Position numbers and translations under genes: made by a program. From positions 23,033,349 through 23,097,348 of the forward strand of contig OX336339.1 of the NCBI GenBank assembly GCA_946902875.1: a DNA stretch of 64,000 nt, in the 5' to 3' direction. Positions 1-10,079 of the stretch are shown here, one piece after another. The DNA is from Nematopogon swammerdamellus (Eukaryota > Arthropoda > Insecta > Lepidoptera > Adelidae). The notes beneath the pieces were generated by a model. That model was not told the origin of the DNA, ran no database searches, and saw only the letters and a list, made by a program, of their open reading frames with translations. Position 1 is the first letter of the stretch. The number at the start of each line of letters is the position of its first letter.

Positions 1-340
1 CTAGCACAAAACGCTGAGGCCCTGGGCACAGCCTGTGATTGGATAGGGTGCGGACCCCAGTGGCAGTGAAGGCTTCACCCCCGGCTCTCGGCTTCGACCG
101 GGGGTTCCTTCGGGTGGACGGGTGGTGGCTCGGATCGGCTGGAGAAAGGTCACAGTCTGTGTATTTCCCATGGGATTTTTTCGGAAGAACGGTACAGCTA
201 TGGGGCTTCGATCTGGCATACATGATCACTGTACTCGCAAGAGTGCAGGTGTAGACGTCTGGATTTTGTAACCGCAAGGTTGGTATCTCTGGACGTCTAT
301 AAACAAAACGTAAATCAAATAAAATTATAGTAAAGAAGTG
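1..340. other. Unassigned sequence beside the Gypsy relic
   Basis: No convincing coding signal. It lies where the RNase H and integrase of the adjoining minus-strand Gypsy relic should continue, but the reading frame does not go on. It is therefore unrelated sequence or a piece of the element too decayed to recognise. Confidence 0.4.
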
Positions 341-1189
341 TCAGATATTGTTCTGGAAAAGAAAGCTACAGGTCTGCCGGCTTGGGAAAGGGACGCTCCG
401 AGGGAAATATTCGATAAGTTTTATCTTTGATAGTCCGAGGAAGATTTTTGCTTCATTTATTGTTAAATTGCACTCCTCAATAGTTTGCATGTATTTCCTT
501 AATTTCCGGTCGTGATCAGCTTTATCGCAGCCACACACTACAATATCGTCAAGATAAGAATACACAGATTGTAATGCTTTCTCTCTGATGACATTATCGA
601 TTACCCGTTGAAAGGCACCTACGATATTAGTGACACCGAAAGGGATCGTCTTAAATTTGTATAAATTTCCGGCCGCCTCGAATGCTGTGTAAAGCCTATC
701 TTCTTCGGTGATCGGTATCTGGTGGTACGCGCTGCGTAGGCCGATTATACTGAATACGTGGTGTTGAGCGACTTTGGCAACTCAGTCCTCAATGTTTGGC
801 AGACGATATGCCTCAAGCTGTGTGAATTTATTGATAGTTCTCGAATAGTCAATAACCATTCTTTTCTTATGGTTTTGGTTCGTTGTTATCTGAACTTGAG
901 CTCGCCATGGTGAAGAACTATTCTCAATAATGCCGTCCTCGAGTAACGTTTGCACTTCTCTAGTAATGAAAGCATGCTCAGCTTCAGAATATCGACGGGA
1001 CTTTGTGGCAATCCGTCGACAATGTGGATCAAAATATTCGAAAAGCTTCACTGATGGGACTGACGCCACCTTGAGGGAATGGCATGAAATTTTCAACGGT
1101 GCCATGGGGCCACCATACACTACTTCGAAAGTTTGATGTTCCTTGAATACATCCTTCCGGAGAACCACATCAGCGCAGAGAGCTCTCAT
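341..1189 (-). pseudogene. Ty3/Gypsy reverse transcriptase relic (pol fragment)
   Basis: Degenerate pol segment read right to left. The first part (1189-785) covers the pre-RT linker and the start of the RT palm, with a VIDYSRTIN block matching the usual V-[IV]-D-Y-R-x-[IL]-N. The same frame then meets one in-frame TGA (784-782) and continues to 341. It passes the conserved AYHQI and PFGVTN blocks and the catalytic box YLDD at 556-545, whose two aspartates bind the metal in RT. RNase H and integrase are missing, so this is a truncated copy. The upstream gag relic lies on the same strand at 1342-2127. In the family the enzyme copies element RNA into DNA inside virus-like particles. One premature stop plus truncation makes activity very unlikely. 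Confidence 0.85.
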
Positions 1190-1341
1190 TATAAGTGATG
1201 GGAAGTGGTCGTGAGTGTGTCCTTGTACAAATAATTTTACGTTGCATAAACCTTCTATTTGGCCTTTTTAGATGCCAACTGTTGTTACTGTCTCATTGTA
1301 AGGAGAACTTGAGAGATGGTACTGTTGAAGTAGGTTATGAT

Positions 1342-2127
1342 TTATGAACTTATTAGTACTGCCTGTGTCTCAAGGCTTGTAGTGGAATGCCGTTGACAGT
1401 CATTGAAATAATTGTCTCCTGCCTGGAGGCCTGCTGGAGCTGCAGTTATCATGGTGTTGCTACTGGATTCTTCCAAACAAGTAGTTTGTTTTCCCGATCG
1501 ACATACTTTTGCAAAATGTCCTCTTTTAGAAAATTTTAGGCAGGTAGTGTTGAATACAGGACACTTTTGGCGTCGATGGCGTTGGTCTTGACCGCAGAAA
1601 TAGCAGGATTTTGATGTCTTTTTACTGACAGCTGAAGAGGAAGGATCAGCATTTTCACATTCATTTTCATGAACTGCATTCAAATGTCTAGAGGCACTGA
1701 ATTTTTCAGAGTGAACTTGAGCCAATTCTAGACTAGACTGAGCTTGTTTGTAGGCCTCGGTGAGATCGAGAGCACTCTTTTCGAGAAGCCTTTGTCGAAT
1801 GTTAGGTGATGATAGTCCACTTATAAAAGCATCTCGTATGTAATCGCTTCGATTCTGAGCAGCGCTCACAGCGTGGAAGTTGCATTCTTTAGCTAACAAC
1901 TCGAGGGCGCGTAAGCACATATCAATTGTCTCGGCAGGTTGTTGTAGTCTGTTCGCTAGTTTGTGTCGGGCATATATTTCGTTACTGGGTTTTACAAAGA
2001 TCTTGTCCAGTATTTCTATAGCTTCATTGTATGTGCTTGCGTGCGAAATGTGATTAAATATCGACGAAGATACATGGTTTACCAGGAGGTATATCGATTT
2101 AAAAATTTTACAACAACTTTTAAAATC
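1342..2127 (-). pseudogene. Ty3/Gypsy gag relic with zinc knuckles
   Basis: Minus-strand open frame running from at least 2127 down to 1342; an internal ATG lies at 1920, but gag homology extends above it. The capsid part carries the block around IRDAFISGL and IRQRLLE common in insect Gypsy gag. Near the C terminus is a CCHC knuckle, CX2CX5HX4C (CYFCGQDQRHRRQKC), then a second one in which the second cysteine is replaced by Phe (CLKF...GHFAKVC). Gag forms the particle and its knuckles bind element RNA. Pol lies 3' on the same strand after a ~150-bp gap where protease would sit. The lost cysteine and broken pol indicate a decayed copy. Confidence 0.8.
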
Positions 2128-2835
2128 GACAATGAATGACTATAAATATCAAACAACCGTTGGCAAACAAAAAATAGGTACGACGCAACTTTATTTTTCC
2201 CTAGATTGTTATGTTAACAGATTAGTAATAATTTCTGTAATACTATCTATACCCACCACGACGGATGAGTCGATAATCCTTGTTAAGGGGGAAATAGGAC
2301 TCAAACCGTGCTACCCGAGCACTGATGATTGAAACCCGACCCGTATGCAGATGTAATAGGTGCGAGATTCGTTCTACTCGTGCGATGGCTGATAAGTCGC
2401 GCCGACGAAGAACGTTTGCGCGAAAATCACATTATTTATTAAATTTTACGTGTTGGAAAGATGAAAAACAAAATTTTTTTTTGCTATGATTATAGGGAAA
2501 AATATTATCTACATTTCTATGAGGGTCTTGTATTGAAACAATTGATGTTTCTCAAGATAATTTAACTAGAAAGTACAATTTTCGTACTTTTCGTAATTTT
2601 TTGGAGATTTATTTAACACCTTTCCAAAGTAGTAAAATATATTTTTTTCGCTACGTTTGTTAATTAAAGATCAATACATAACATATATTTTTTACAGATT
2701 TTTCATCTTTACCAATATCTCAATAATTTCGTTCAAAGTTGTCCTTTTGACCCTTATTCTAGCCTTAATCGATTATAATTTGTTAAATTTTGCGCAATTA
2801 ACATAATTCGTTCACCTAGCAGTTAAAAAATAAAA
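2128..2835. other. AT-rich non-coding DNA
   Basis: High AT content with long A and T runs and no credible reading frame. I see nothing more in it. Confidence 0.5.
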
Positions 2836-2837
2836 TA

Positions 2838-3245
2838 CTTCCGGCCAGATATGGCTTGATAGACTTATTTATTCTTAAAAAACACTATTATTTAAATACT
2901 TTTATAATAATTTTCGTCAAGATGTCACATGGCGTAGGAAAATGTATCCAGTGACCATCTTTGGTGCAGTCTTTCAAGTACCTCCGGCCACTTCAGAACA
3001 GACAGACTTATGTTTACTCTCTCTACAATTACACGGCTAAATGATGCCACGTGTTTCGTAATGATGTCATATGACGTAAATATAACCTTAAAATTTTGAC
3101 CGGAAGTGAAGGATTTTCTCAAACTTCCGGCTAATTTTAGGTGCGATAATCTTCTGATTCTCGCTCAGCACAACTTTTCCGACCGTGTGCCATGCATTTT
3201 TATCGTGAGGCCATATGACGTAGGCAATTTTGGGGCGGGCTTACG
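2838..3245. repeat. Degenerate ~141-bp tandem repeat, about three units
   Basis: CTTCCGGC or CCTCCGGC recurs near 2840, 2981 and 3123. A second block, GATGTCAxATGxCGTA or CCATATGACGTAGG, recurs near 2921, 3062 and 3210. The parallel spacing of about 141-148 bp suggests an old tandem array. No coding potential. Confidence 0.45.
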
Positions 3246-3268
3246 GACTATTACAGGTTATCAACTAT

Positions 3269-3755
3269 CATCGTCCGATTCATCGTCTAAACCTCGAATA
3301 CAATTGCTTGGCTTTCTGGGGTCAATTATTTCTTTTAGCATACATTTGTGATAAAAAAGTTCCAGTTTTGTAATCATCTCCCAAAATTAAAAGGTATTCG
3401 AGTCGTTGTTCTGTCCATACGATAAAGAATGCAAACTTCCTCTCTGTGATGAGAAGCTGTACCTGATAATAATAATCATACAATATTGCAGAACTTTATC
3501 TTTTTTTGTTCGATGGCCTGTAGTGGGGCTACGTCGGATACATTGTATGGACATTTTACCTCCACAACACTGTCAGTACCTATCAGATGACGCGTCTTTC
3601 CTTTGCGAGGCGTAAAGTTTAGTTCCATGTTGGTGAACCAGTATATTTGGTGGAGTTTCGATTTCGAACGCAACGCACGCAACTGATTTAGCGAACGAAA
3701 ACTGCACAGGAGTTGCAATTTGCAAAACTTCTCGCTCGACCGGCCCGGCGCACAA
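3269..3755 (-). pseudogene. YqaJ-type (alkaline-exonuclease-like) recombinase relic
   Basis: Minus-strand coding remnant of the PD-(D/E)XK nuclease fold called YqaJ, found in viral recombinases and in invertebrate transposable elements. Around 3595-3475 it contains IGTDSVVEVKCPY, in which E-V-K is the catalytic E-x-K after an upstream acidic residue. After a stop and frameshift near 3473, the next strand continues as YYYQVQLLITERKF, matching the family's YYYQ-Q-QLxIT block. After a second shift (about 3320) it ends with an EIIDPRKP block typical of the C terminus. At least two frameshifts and a missing N-terminal half show it is dead. The 5' end stops where the inverted-repeat element begins at 3748, so that element probably inserted into or replaced its upstream part. 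Confidence 0.65.
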
Positions 3756-3788
3756 TGCGTCGCCTAGAACAAGCTAGCTGGACAATAT
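3748..3788 (+). repeat. Left terminal inverted repeat
   Basis: Pairs with 5395-5435; the inner 28 bp are identical. Confidence 0.75.
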
Positions 3789-4294
3789 CCACAGCAACGA
3801 TTCTGAGAATTGTTAATAAGGGTAGTTAGAGCATTAGTTGCTGATCACAGTAACGGGTATTGTTTTGATATAGATGTCTCAAAACATTTGCAATGCGGGT
3901 AAGTATACAAGATAGTTGGGTTAAATACTTCAAATTAGTTGCATTCTGGCTACTGATACGATTACGTCTCACGTGTTGTTGTTTAAAGTTGAGTGGTGAA
4001 TTAGTGATGGATTCAATAAACAAGGGTAAGCAGTTTTTATTTATACCATTATATTTTATATGACTAAACCTGTTAAAAAGATATTTGCAATTAAAAAAAA
4101 AAGAAGCAAAAAAAATATTAAATTTGGAATTTAAAAGACGATAAGTAAAAATCCCCCCATTTCCCCGGGATATTTTTTTGATCAAGTAAAAGACACATCG
4201 TTCTAGTTTACAACTGACTTAGAATTTCTTGCTCGAATTTGCCCCTTTATTTTTTATAAAAATTTTTCTAGAACACAGTTTTAATATCTCGAAA

Positions 4295-5081
4295 ATGGAG
4301 TTTTTTGAGGAATGGGTTAAAGCTGCCAAATTTGAGAAGAATGCTGCGCTTTTCAAGTTTGTTGCCTTAAATCATGATCTGAGCGGTGTAATGGAATAAT
4401 CGTGAAGGCAGTTATCTCACGATTTTCTGCGAAATTGTCGGAAAAATGGGAGAATTCCAAAAGAAATCGGAATCGCTTTCTGGCATCCAATAAAAAATGG
4501 CTAGAGGGCGATATAACGTTTCGTACGTTAATGGATGCTGCGGAGCCATCAACATCATCTCAGCCCCCACCGGTTGGCCCTGGAAGACCAAGGATTGAAC
4601 AGTTGGCAGATGCTAGTTCGAAGACCAAACGTCGACGTGTTGACGATTTGATTCAATCCCGCAGTTCTGAAGAACTGCTTGCGGCTGCCAAGATATCTTC
4701 CGGCTATCAGGTATATATCTATAATATCTTCTTAACACGTACTTATAGAACATAAATATTTATTTGATTGTGGATATTGTTGATTGTGACTTCTGCGCTG
4801 CTGTGTTATGCTGCTTATCCTGTAATTAACAGTCTCATGGAGGTTCCCAAAAAAAGACCGGTCCTCTCGCTCCTGAGGTCTTAGATTTAGTATTAGAGCC
4901 TACTTGTAATGTAAATAGAAATATAATTCGTACATCAAGTGTTTCAGATAATGAGTATGTTGAAGAGGATTCTTCTGAAGAAGAATTAAGTGATGACCTA
5001 TTCTTTTTAGAAGAAAGTGTAGTTATTCTTTGTGTTTTTGTTGGTATATTGTTATGTTGTAAATGTGTTATAAATACATAA
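4295..5081 (+). CDS. Two-exon gene inside the inverted-repeat element (frameshifted)
   Basis: ATG at 4295 opens MEFFEEWVKAAKFEK, then stops near 4396. A +/-1 shifted frame from about 4378 continues as VISRFSAKLSEKWENSKRNR, then a Ser/Pro-rich stretch, a G-R-P-R-I-E motif and a basic TKRRRVDDL segment. Exon 1 ends at CAG|GTATAT (donor 4711). A pyrimidine-containing stretch ending AACAG (acceptor 4832) opens a second exon in the same phase (4833-5081). That exon is rich in Glu/Asp/Ser and finishes with a hydrophobic tail before TAA. The 122-bp intron and conserved phase support a real spliced gene. The GRP...KRRR...DL pattern reminds me of uncharacterised proteins carried by arthropod transposons, but I cannot name a function. 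The frameshift near 4390 suggests a recently broken copy. Confidence 0.5.
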
Positions 5082-5394
5082 TTAATTAATGTTTAGTTGT
5101 TTAATTTATTTTTAATTTATCATGTATTTTGCATTTTTTTTTAGTGTTAAGTCCTAATTAGGTTAATGATGTACATGTTAAGCTAATTAGCTTAATGATT
5201 TAATAGATTCACTTAGTTTTGTTCATATTTCATTTGTTTTGTTTATGTACTAAGTAAGTAGTACTGAGAAATATATTATTTTTTGAAAAACTTTTTTTTT
5301 GTTTCATTCTAGGTGAAACCATGTACTGAAAGTAGTTAAAATGTTTATGAACATTCATAATAAACACGTCTGGAACGAATAACATCGACAAATA

Positions 5395-5435
5395 ATATTG
5401 TCCAGCTAGCTTGTTCTAGGCGACACACTGTGCGG
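5395..5435 (-). repeat. Right terminal inverted repeat
   Basis: Reverse complement of the left arm at 3748-3788; inner 28 bp perfect. It is followed at 5430-5520 by a very GC-rich CGG-type stretch with no recognisable gene. Confidence 0.75.
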
Positions 5436-5631
5436 CGGCGCGGCGGCGGCGGCGCGGCAGCGCTGTGCGGAGGCGCGGGACGCGGGCGGGGCGTACGGTG
5501 GTGTCCCCCGCCCGCTCCCGCAAACCTTCACAAATACACACAAACACGGCCGTGCGTGGCCGGTGGACGACTGGAGACAGCGATATTTTGTTCAAATACC
5601 TAACATGCGATCACGTGACTTACCTCGGTCT

Positions 5632-5860
5632 GCTCTTAAAGGAGTCGGGAGACCGCTAAGTAAATTCCCGCGCAGCTCTGAGTTTTTATATTTTATTTAC
5701 TTAGCGGTCCCCCGACTCCTTTAAGTAAGTAAATGGAAATTATTTTTGACATTTTAAGGGTCGGGGGTTTTTTAAATTTGTAATTTAACTTATATTTCAA
5801 GTTTAAAAAAAAAAAACCGCATGAAAATCGGTCCACTTTTTATAATAGTGGATATAATAG
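5632..5860 (+). repeat. Fold-back repeat R, copy 1
   Basis: Family R is a hairpin built on AAAGGAGTCGGGGGACCGCT and its reverse complement. It continues into a tail with AACCGCAT(C/G)CAAATCGGTCC and, in longer copies, ends with a (GACA)n tract and GTCGGGGGTTAAAAA. This copy has both hairpin arms (about 5635-5662 and 5696-5725) and the first part of the tail. Confidence 0.6.
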
Positions 5861-5861
5861 C

Positions 5862-6096
5862 GATATAACAACAAATAATAAAAATAAGAAAAAGTAAAAA
5901 ATTCACAGGGGTTCCCATAGAAGAAACCAAAAAGTCATCTACCGAATAGATTATGAAGCATTTTAACTAATCATGACATTTAACTAATATGAAGCATTTC
6001 ATAACACGCCATAGATGGTGTGAGTGGCGCTAGCCATGACATGGCGATACGGAACCCTCGGTGCGCGAGTTCGACTCGCACTTGGCCGGTTTTTTT
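5862..6096 (-). repeat. Interspersed repeat P, copy 1
   Basis: Family P is a ~390-bp repeat starting CCAAGTGCGAGTCGGACTCG (a near palindrome) followed by CGCACCGAGGGTTCCGTA. Its middle has TTATTTTTATTATTTGTTGT, and it ends with (GACA)n and AGGGTCCCGTACGGGA. This copy is reversed, lacks the (GACA) end and terminates in the palindrome at 6065-6092. No coding sequence; it looks like a SINE or MITE common in Lepidoptera. Confidence 0.65.
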
Positions 6097-6109
6097 TATC
6101 TTAACTGCT

Positions 6110-6212
6110 GTTAGCTACATCACCTGCAATTTTACCTTGGTTATCTAGGTGCCATGTCAGTGCTTCCCTTCGGTCGTGGCGAAGGGAAGCACTGACATAG
6201 CACCTAGACCGT
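6110..6212 (-). repeat. SINE A tail folded into a hairpin
   Basis: Fragment of the SINE A tail. 6144-6172 is followed, after 7 nt, by its reverse complement (6180-6208) with one mismatch, so the tail turns back on itself. Normal copies run straight on at this point. Confidence 0.6.
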
Positions 6213-7410
6213 GCATAATAGTTAGAAATATAAAACACCCCGGTGAAGGAAAACACCTTGAGAGAACCTCGTACATTCTCTTGGATGTGAATAAAGCTTT
6301 GGCTTAAGTTTTTAATTTTAGCTTACTTAGTATCTTAATTTGTTCATGTTGTGTTTAGCCTTAAGTACAGATAGTTCTAGCCATGTAATATATATTTTAA
6401 AGATTTGTATGTACAGAACGATTCTGTGTGGTTAAACCTAATAAAAAAAAAGCTTGACTAGAAGAAATGCTCTTCGGCCTTCCACATCGCAGTAAAATTC
6501 ATACTTATTTATTTATTTCATCAAATCGGAACTCCTAGCCTAGCAGACCCCTCTCAAAAATATTCAAAGAGATAAGTATTGTAAATTAATACTACTTAAC
6601 ACCTGTCTCCCAGTGGGCTAAGCCAACGGGCCTCAGTTTGACTTGTATATCGCTTTACTAAAACAAACAGTTTGTATAAAATTTATGAAAATTAATAAGT
6701 AGGTAATTCTGATTTATGTACTCACCAAATAGATTCCAAATTCACTAGTGTACAACGTCAGTAGGTACATTCACACACTATGAACGTAACGGAATTAAGA
6801 ATTACGTGGATAACTAAACCAATCTCTCGCTTTCTTATCTACTACACCTGGTCGTCTGCTTGCGGGGTAGCTAGGAAGTAGGTAGCATTAGCCAGATGTT
6901 TTGTCTTGAAACAATAGGCGCCTCCGAAATAGCCCGATGTTTATTGCCCCAACCCAATGCAATACACGTGGTCCTTTGTGTTGTGATTTAGTTGGAACTT
7001 CCCACGGAATTTTAAATTGTTTGTCTGCTCAAAAATATATTTTCTGAACACCGGCCATAGCGGATACCTATTTCGGGGGGGGTTACAACCCCCCGAACCC
7101 CCCCCCCCCCCCTGGGTACGGCCTTGAGTGTGTAGGTACATGCCTATTGGACATTTTTGCGGGATAAATGGCGGACTTATTGCAATCTCGGCCGGTCAAT
7201 ATACAGGATGTTCTAACGGTCAGTATATTAATTTCGCCAGCGCAATCCTTACGTTTTTTCCGAGACAAACATTTTTTTATCTAAAGTGGTTTTTTTTTTT
7301 TTTTTTTTTTTTTTTAAACATTTTTATTTAAATTAAACAAAATAACCTAATACAATAAATAAATAAATAAAATAAATAAATAAATAATAAATAATAAATA
7401 ATAAGTAAAT
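6213..7410. other. Non-coding DNA with homopolymer tracts
   Basis: No gene recognised. Holds G/C runs around 7074-7112 that can pair with each other, a T run at 7290-7315 and an (AAATA/TAAA)n tract at 7345-7405. Confidence 0.5.
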
Positions 7411-7869
7411 ATTCCGTCTACGCTGGAGCCAGCGGGCTTATGCCGCACAGACGGGAGAAAGCCAGACGGCATGACGCTGGTGCCATGGTGCCAGGGAAAG
7501 GCGCTCTTGTGGGACGCTACGTGCGTGGACACCTTGGCCCCGTCCCATGTACTCGACTCCTCCAAATCTGCCGGAGCCGCTGCATCTAAGGCAGCTGCCA
7601 TCAAAGTGTCTAAGTACAGCCCGCTGCGCGACCACTTTGAATTTCAACCTTTCGCCGTAGAAACTTTGGGGCCGTGGTCGCCAGACACCAAAACATTCTC
7701 GGATAAATTGGGAAAACTTTTAGTAGATAAATCTGGTGACCGCCGTGCCAAAGCTTTCTTTGTTCGGCGAATCGCCATTGAGATTCAGAGGTGTAACGCG
7801 GCGTGCGTACTTGGCACTTGCACCGGTGCAGCGACTCTGTCAAATTTAAATGAAATATATTATTTATAG
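7411..7869 (+). pseudogene. Non-LTR retrotransposon ORF2 C-terminus, copy 1
   Basis: One open frame from about 7411 to the TAG at 7867. Conserved blocks, from the family as I remember it: EPAGL, RKPDGMTLVPW, LLWDATCVDTLAPSH, an Ala-rich linker, FQPFAVETLGPW, and a final RRIAIEIQRCNAACVLGT. This is the segment downstream of the reverse transcriptase in a LINE type widespread in insects and cnidarians. No RT palm motif is present, so the copy is 5'-truncated, as LINE copies usually are. It is preceded by a T run and an (AAATA)n tract. A second copy lies at 17990-18336 on the other strand. The block is fairly intact (no internal stop), suggesting moderate age. Confidence 0.65.
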
Positions 7870-7964
7870 GTAGTTTTAATTTTTATTTTTTTTATTTTTT
7901 AGGTTTAGTTTATAAGTTATTTTAGTTTAGTTTTATTATATTTCTTAATTTTAGTTAAATTTTT

Positions 7965-8260
7965 TCTAAAGTGGTTGGTTTTCGAGATATACATTTTTTA
8001 AATTTATGTTTTCGTCAAGTGTAATTTGACGCATTGTTGTCGCTCTGCATATATGCCGCCTGAGCCTCTATCTAGGCTAGCTCCCGCCCATCCCGCCAAC
8101 CGTCCTCACTCACAGCGCGCCATTCATTCCCACGTTTGTGCGAAACAGTAAATCCTTTTCCACAAAACTAATCAATTAGTTTTTATGAAATCTGTAACAT
8201 TTTGTTTAAAGGTAATTCACAGAAAAGTTATTTAACTTTTTTGTTACTGTTGATCTCAAT
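7965..8260 (-). repeat. Repeat M, copy 1 (partial)
   Basis: Matches 54090-54490 in reverse. Shared blocks include a TTTTCGAGATAT stretch, a TATGTTTTCGTC stretch, a GC-rich middle with CCCGCCAAC and an AATCAATTAGTTT stretch. The terminal ATACAGGGT of the other copy is not recognisable here. Confidence 0.5.
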
Positions 8261-8565
8261 AATCATTTCCTAAATTTAATGTAGTGGCCGTTACAAAACG
8301 CTATTATTTATTACTATTACACAAACGGTGTTTGCACGGTACACTGAAATAAATTATGAAAACATGTGTTTTTTAATCCAGGCGAGTTTTCTTGTCCGTT
8401 CTTTCACGTCGTGCATATAATTGGTGGATAAGATAATATGTTTAACGTTTCCTAGTTTAAAGATAGAACACGCTTTAATAGGTGTAATTCGAGAATACAT
8501 TGCAATGTACTTACATAACATAATATATAAATGGTTTTTTTTAATTACCGTGGTTTTTAGACATT
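8261..8565. other. AT-rich non-coding DNA
   Basis: No gene or repeat recognised. Confidence 0.4.
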
Positions 8566-8743
8566 ATTTTTAAAACAAAACAGCATTACTCACGGTTCTT
8601 CTTTAGCTATGTGGCTCGACGTTTCGGGCCAAGCGTATGGCCCATCCTCATGAGCACTCTGCCTAGTGCGACGGTTGGCAGATAACTACGTCGAGCCACA
8701 TAGCTCGTGAAGAACCGTGAGAAAGCTGTTTTGTTTTAAAAAT
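8566..8743. repeat. Fold-back repeat enclosing a hammerhead-like motif
   Basis: Arms 8566-8620 and 8690-8743 are imperfect ~54-bp inverted copies (ACGGTTCTTC...GAAGAACCGT, TGGCTCGACG...CGTCGAGCCA). The left arm, read on the minus strand, continues directly from a GAAACGTC hammerhead-like element. It resembles an inverted pair of Penelope-like terminal repeats. Confidence 0.6.
8618..8651 (-). ncRNA. Hammerhead-ribozyme-like motif 1
   Basis: Minus strand: TGAGGA, one T, a 5-bp stem GGGCC/GGCCC with an 8-nt loop, then GAAACGTC. This is the order of the hammerhead core (CUGANGA - helix II - GAAA - short helix III - cleavage GUC). The first base is A instead of C, and one extra base precedes helix II, so cleavage cannot be assumed. 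Confidence 0.4.
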
Positions 8744-8759
8744 AGTAATATATAAATGT

Positions 8760-9290
8760 TTGACAAACACTTATAAATTCAAACACGTCTGAGAGACGTC
8801 ACATCAGTAGTCATTTATCGCGCAAGCTACGTCAGCAGCTAAAGGTTAATATATATAATACGTGCCTGCGCGTGTATTTTTTAAACCTAGTGTAAAGAAT
8901 TTTCAAGCCCAGTTGGCTAAAATTCAGCCGCGCGTCGACGTGGCAACTAACATATAAATTCACGTGCCTAGATTTGCTCGGTTGGCCGCAAAGAAATGCG
9001 AAGTATTTCGGCCGCCCGGCCTCCACCGGACACTAATGAAAAAGCCACCCGAATGCGATAAACGAAAATGCGAGGCCGCCTGCATAGCTGCACGGCGAGG
9101 CACATACTGTCCGCATCCACACGTGCATTCGTTTGGACCAAAGAACTCAAACAGATATAGGAGCCATCAGCTGAGTGAGCAGGAAAAAGTATGTTAAGTG
9201 CGCACGTTGTGCACACAGCAGAGGGTTCCGTGGCCATTTCCTACTTGTCTATTAGCAAATTGCACTTTACCTACCTATTGAATTTTCGGC
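8760..9290. other. Non-coding DNA before the Penelope relic
   Basis: Short open frames only, none recognised. The reverse transcriptase expected upstream of the GIY-YIG domain is not visible here. Confidence 0.45.
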
Positions 9291-9297
9291 TGTATAT

Positions 9298-9871
9298 TAT
9301 TATCATGTTGAGCATAAAGACCTTCTACAAACCTCTCACAAAAATCCAAGGCATGTTGAGAACAGTCAAGGACCAGATTCCACTGCAGGCTCCAGGTGTA
9401 TACAAAACACCATGTAGCTGTGGGAGGTGCTACATCGGACAAACGAAGCGGAGTGTTCAGACAAGGTTGTCGGAACACATCAGGGCGATGAAGAACAACG
9501 AGTTCCATAAGTTAGCCATCTGTGAACATGCTCTGGACAGTGGCACAAATCATTGGATTCGATTCGACCAAACCAGTACTATATCAGTCGAAAAACGTTA
9601 TGTACCACGTTTGGTTCGAGAATCCATTGAAATTTCCAGACATGCAAATTTCAACAGAGAAGACAGCATGGTACTCTCTTCGTCGTGGACTCATCTGCTG
9701 GCGAAGCATGGCCCGGATGGTAACCAGCATCAAGCTCCGGCGGCCATAGACACAGTGAGCTACGTGTGCACCGACCTTTTCCAGCAAGAGATGTCGAACC
9801 TACCCGCATCGGCCCAAGTACCCTCGCATCGCTACAATTTACGTCAGCGGCGACCGGCAGTTGACATCTGA
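9298..9871 (+). pseudogene. Penelope-like element C-terminus with GIY-YIG endonuclease
   Basis: Open frame ending at TGA (9869-9871). Recognisable sequence starts at KTFYKPLTKIQGMLRTVKD, a block preceding the nuclease in Penelope-like elements. The GIY-YIG nuclease follows: GVYKTPCSCGRCYIGQTKRS provides the GVY and YIG motifs, the Cys-rich spacer and the catalytic Arg region. Downstream are HIRAMKNNE, AICEHAL and NREDSMVLSSSW blocks. Family members are retroelements whose GIY-YIG enzyme nicks the target. The N-terminal RT is absent, so this is 5'-truncated. A hammerhead-like motif lies 49 bp past the stop, where the family's terminal repeat is expected. Confidence 0.8.
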
Positions 9872-9919
9872 CTGGACGACGTGTCGGATGTCCTCCACAT
9901 CGTCGCAGTACCGGGTGTC

Positions 9920-9953
9920 CTGAGGATGTCCCCAGAGTGTGGGACGAAACGTC
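9920..9953 (+). ncRNA. Hammerhead-ribozyme-like motif 2
   Basis: CTGAGGA, one T, stem GTCCC/GGGAC around an 8-nt loop, then GAAACGTC. Matches the hammerhead core except for the single extra base before helix II. Helix III would be one A-U pair, as in minimal Penelope hammerheads described in the literature. It sits in the 3' tail of the Penelope relic. Confidence 0.5.
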
Positions 9954-10079
9954 GACAAACAAAAGTGAGTCGCTTTAATTATACCGCATAACCGAAAAAA
10001 CATTCTATAAAAAAACGTAATGTAATACACATGTTAGATTTTACATCTAGCAACATCACAACTAGTTCAACATTGAGAA

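Larger units (their letters stand above)
3748..5435. mobile_element. 1.7-kb element with long terminal inverted repeats
   Basis: The arms 3761-3788 and 5395-5422 are perfect 28-bp inverted copies beginning CGCCTAGAACAAGCTAGC. The match continues outward for 13 more bases with three mismatches (3748-3760 against 5423-5435). The interior holds a small intron-containing gene on the plus strand and otherwise AT-rich DNA. This layout fits a cut-and-paste DNA transposon or a derivative of one. No transposase catalytic domain is visible and I could not find a clean target-site duplication, so superfamily is open. Confidence 0.65.

Noticed and set aside
3826..4185. 119-codon frame (-) inside the inverted-repeat element
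   Set aside because: AT-driven composition (Asn/Phe/Lys/Ile-rich) with no motif; it lies opposite and upstream of the better supported spliced gene.
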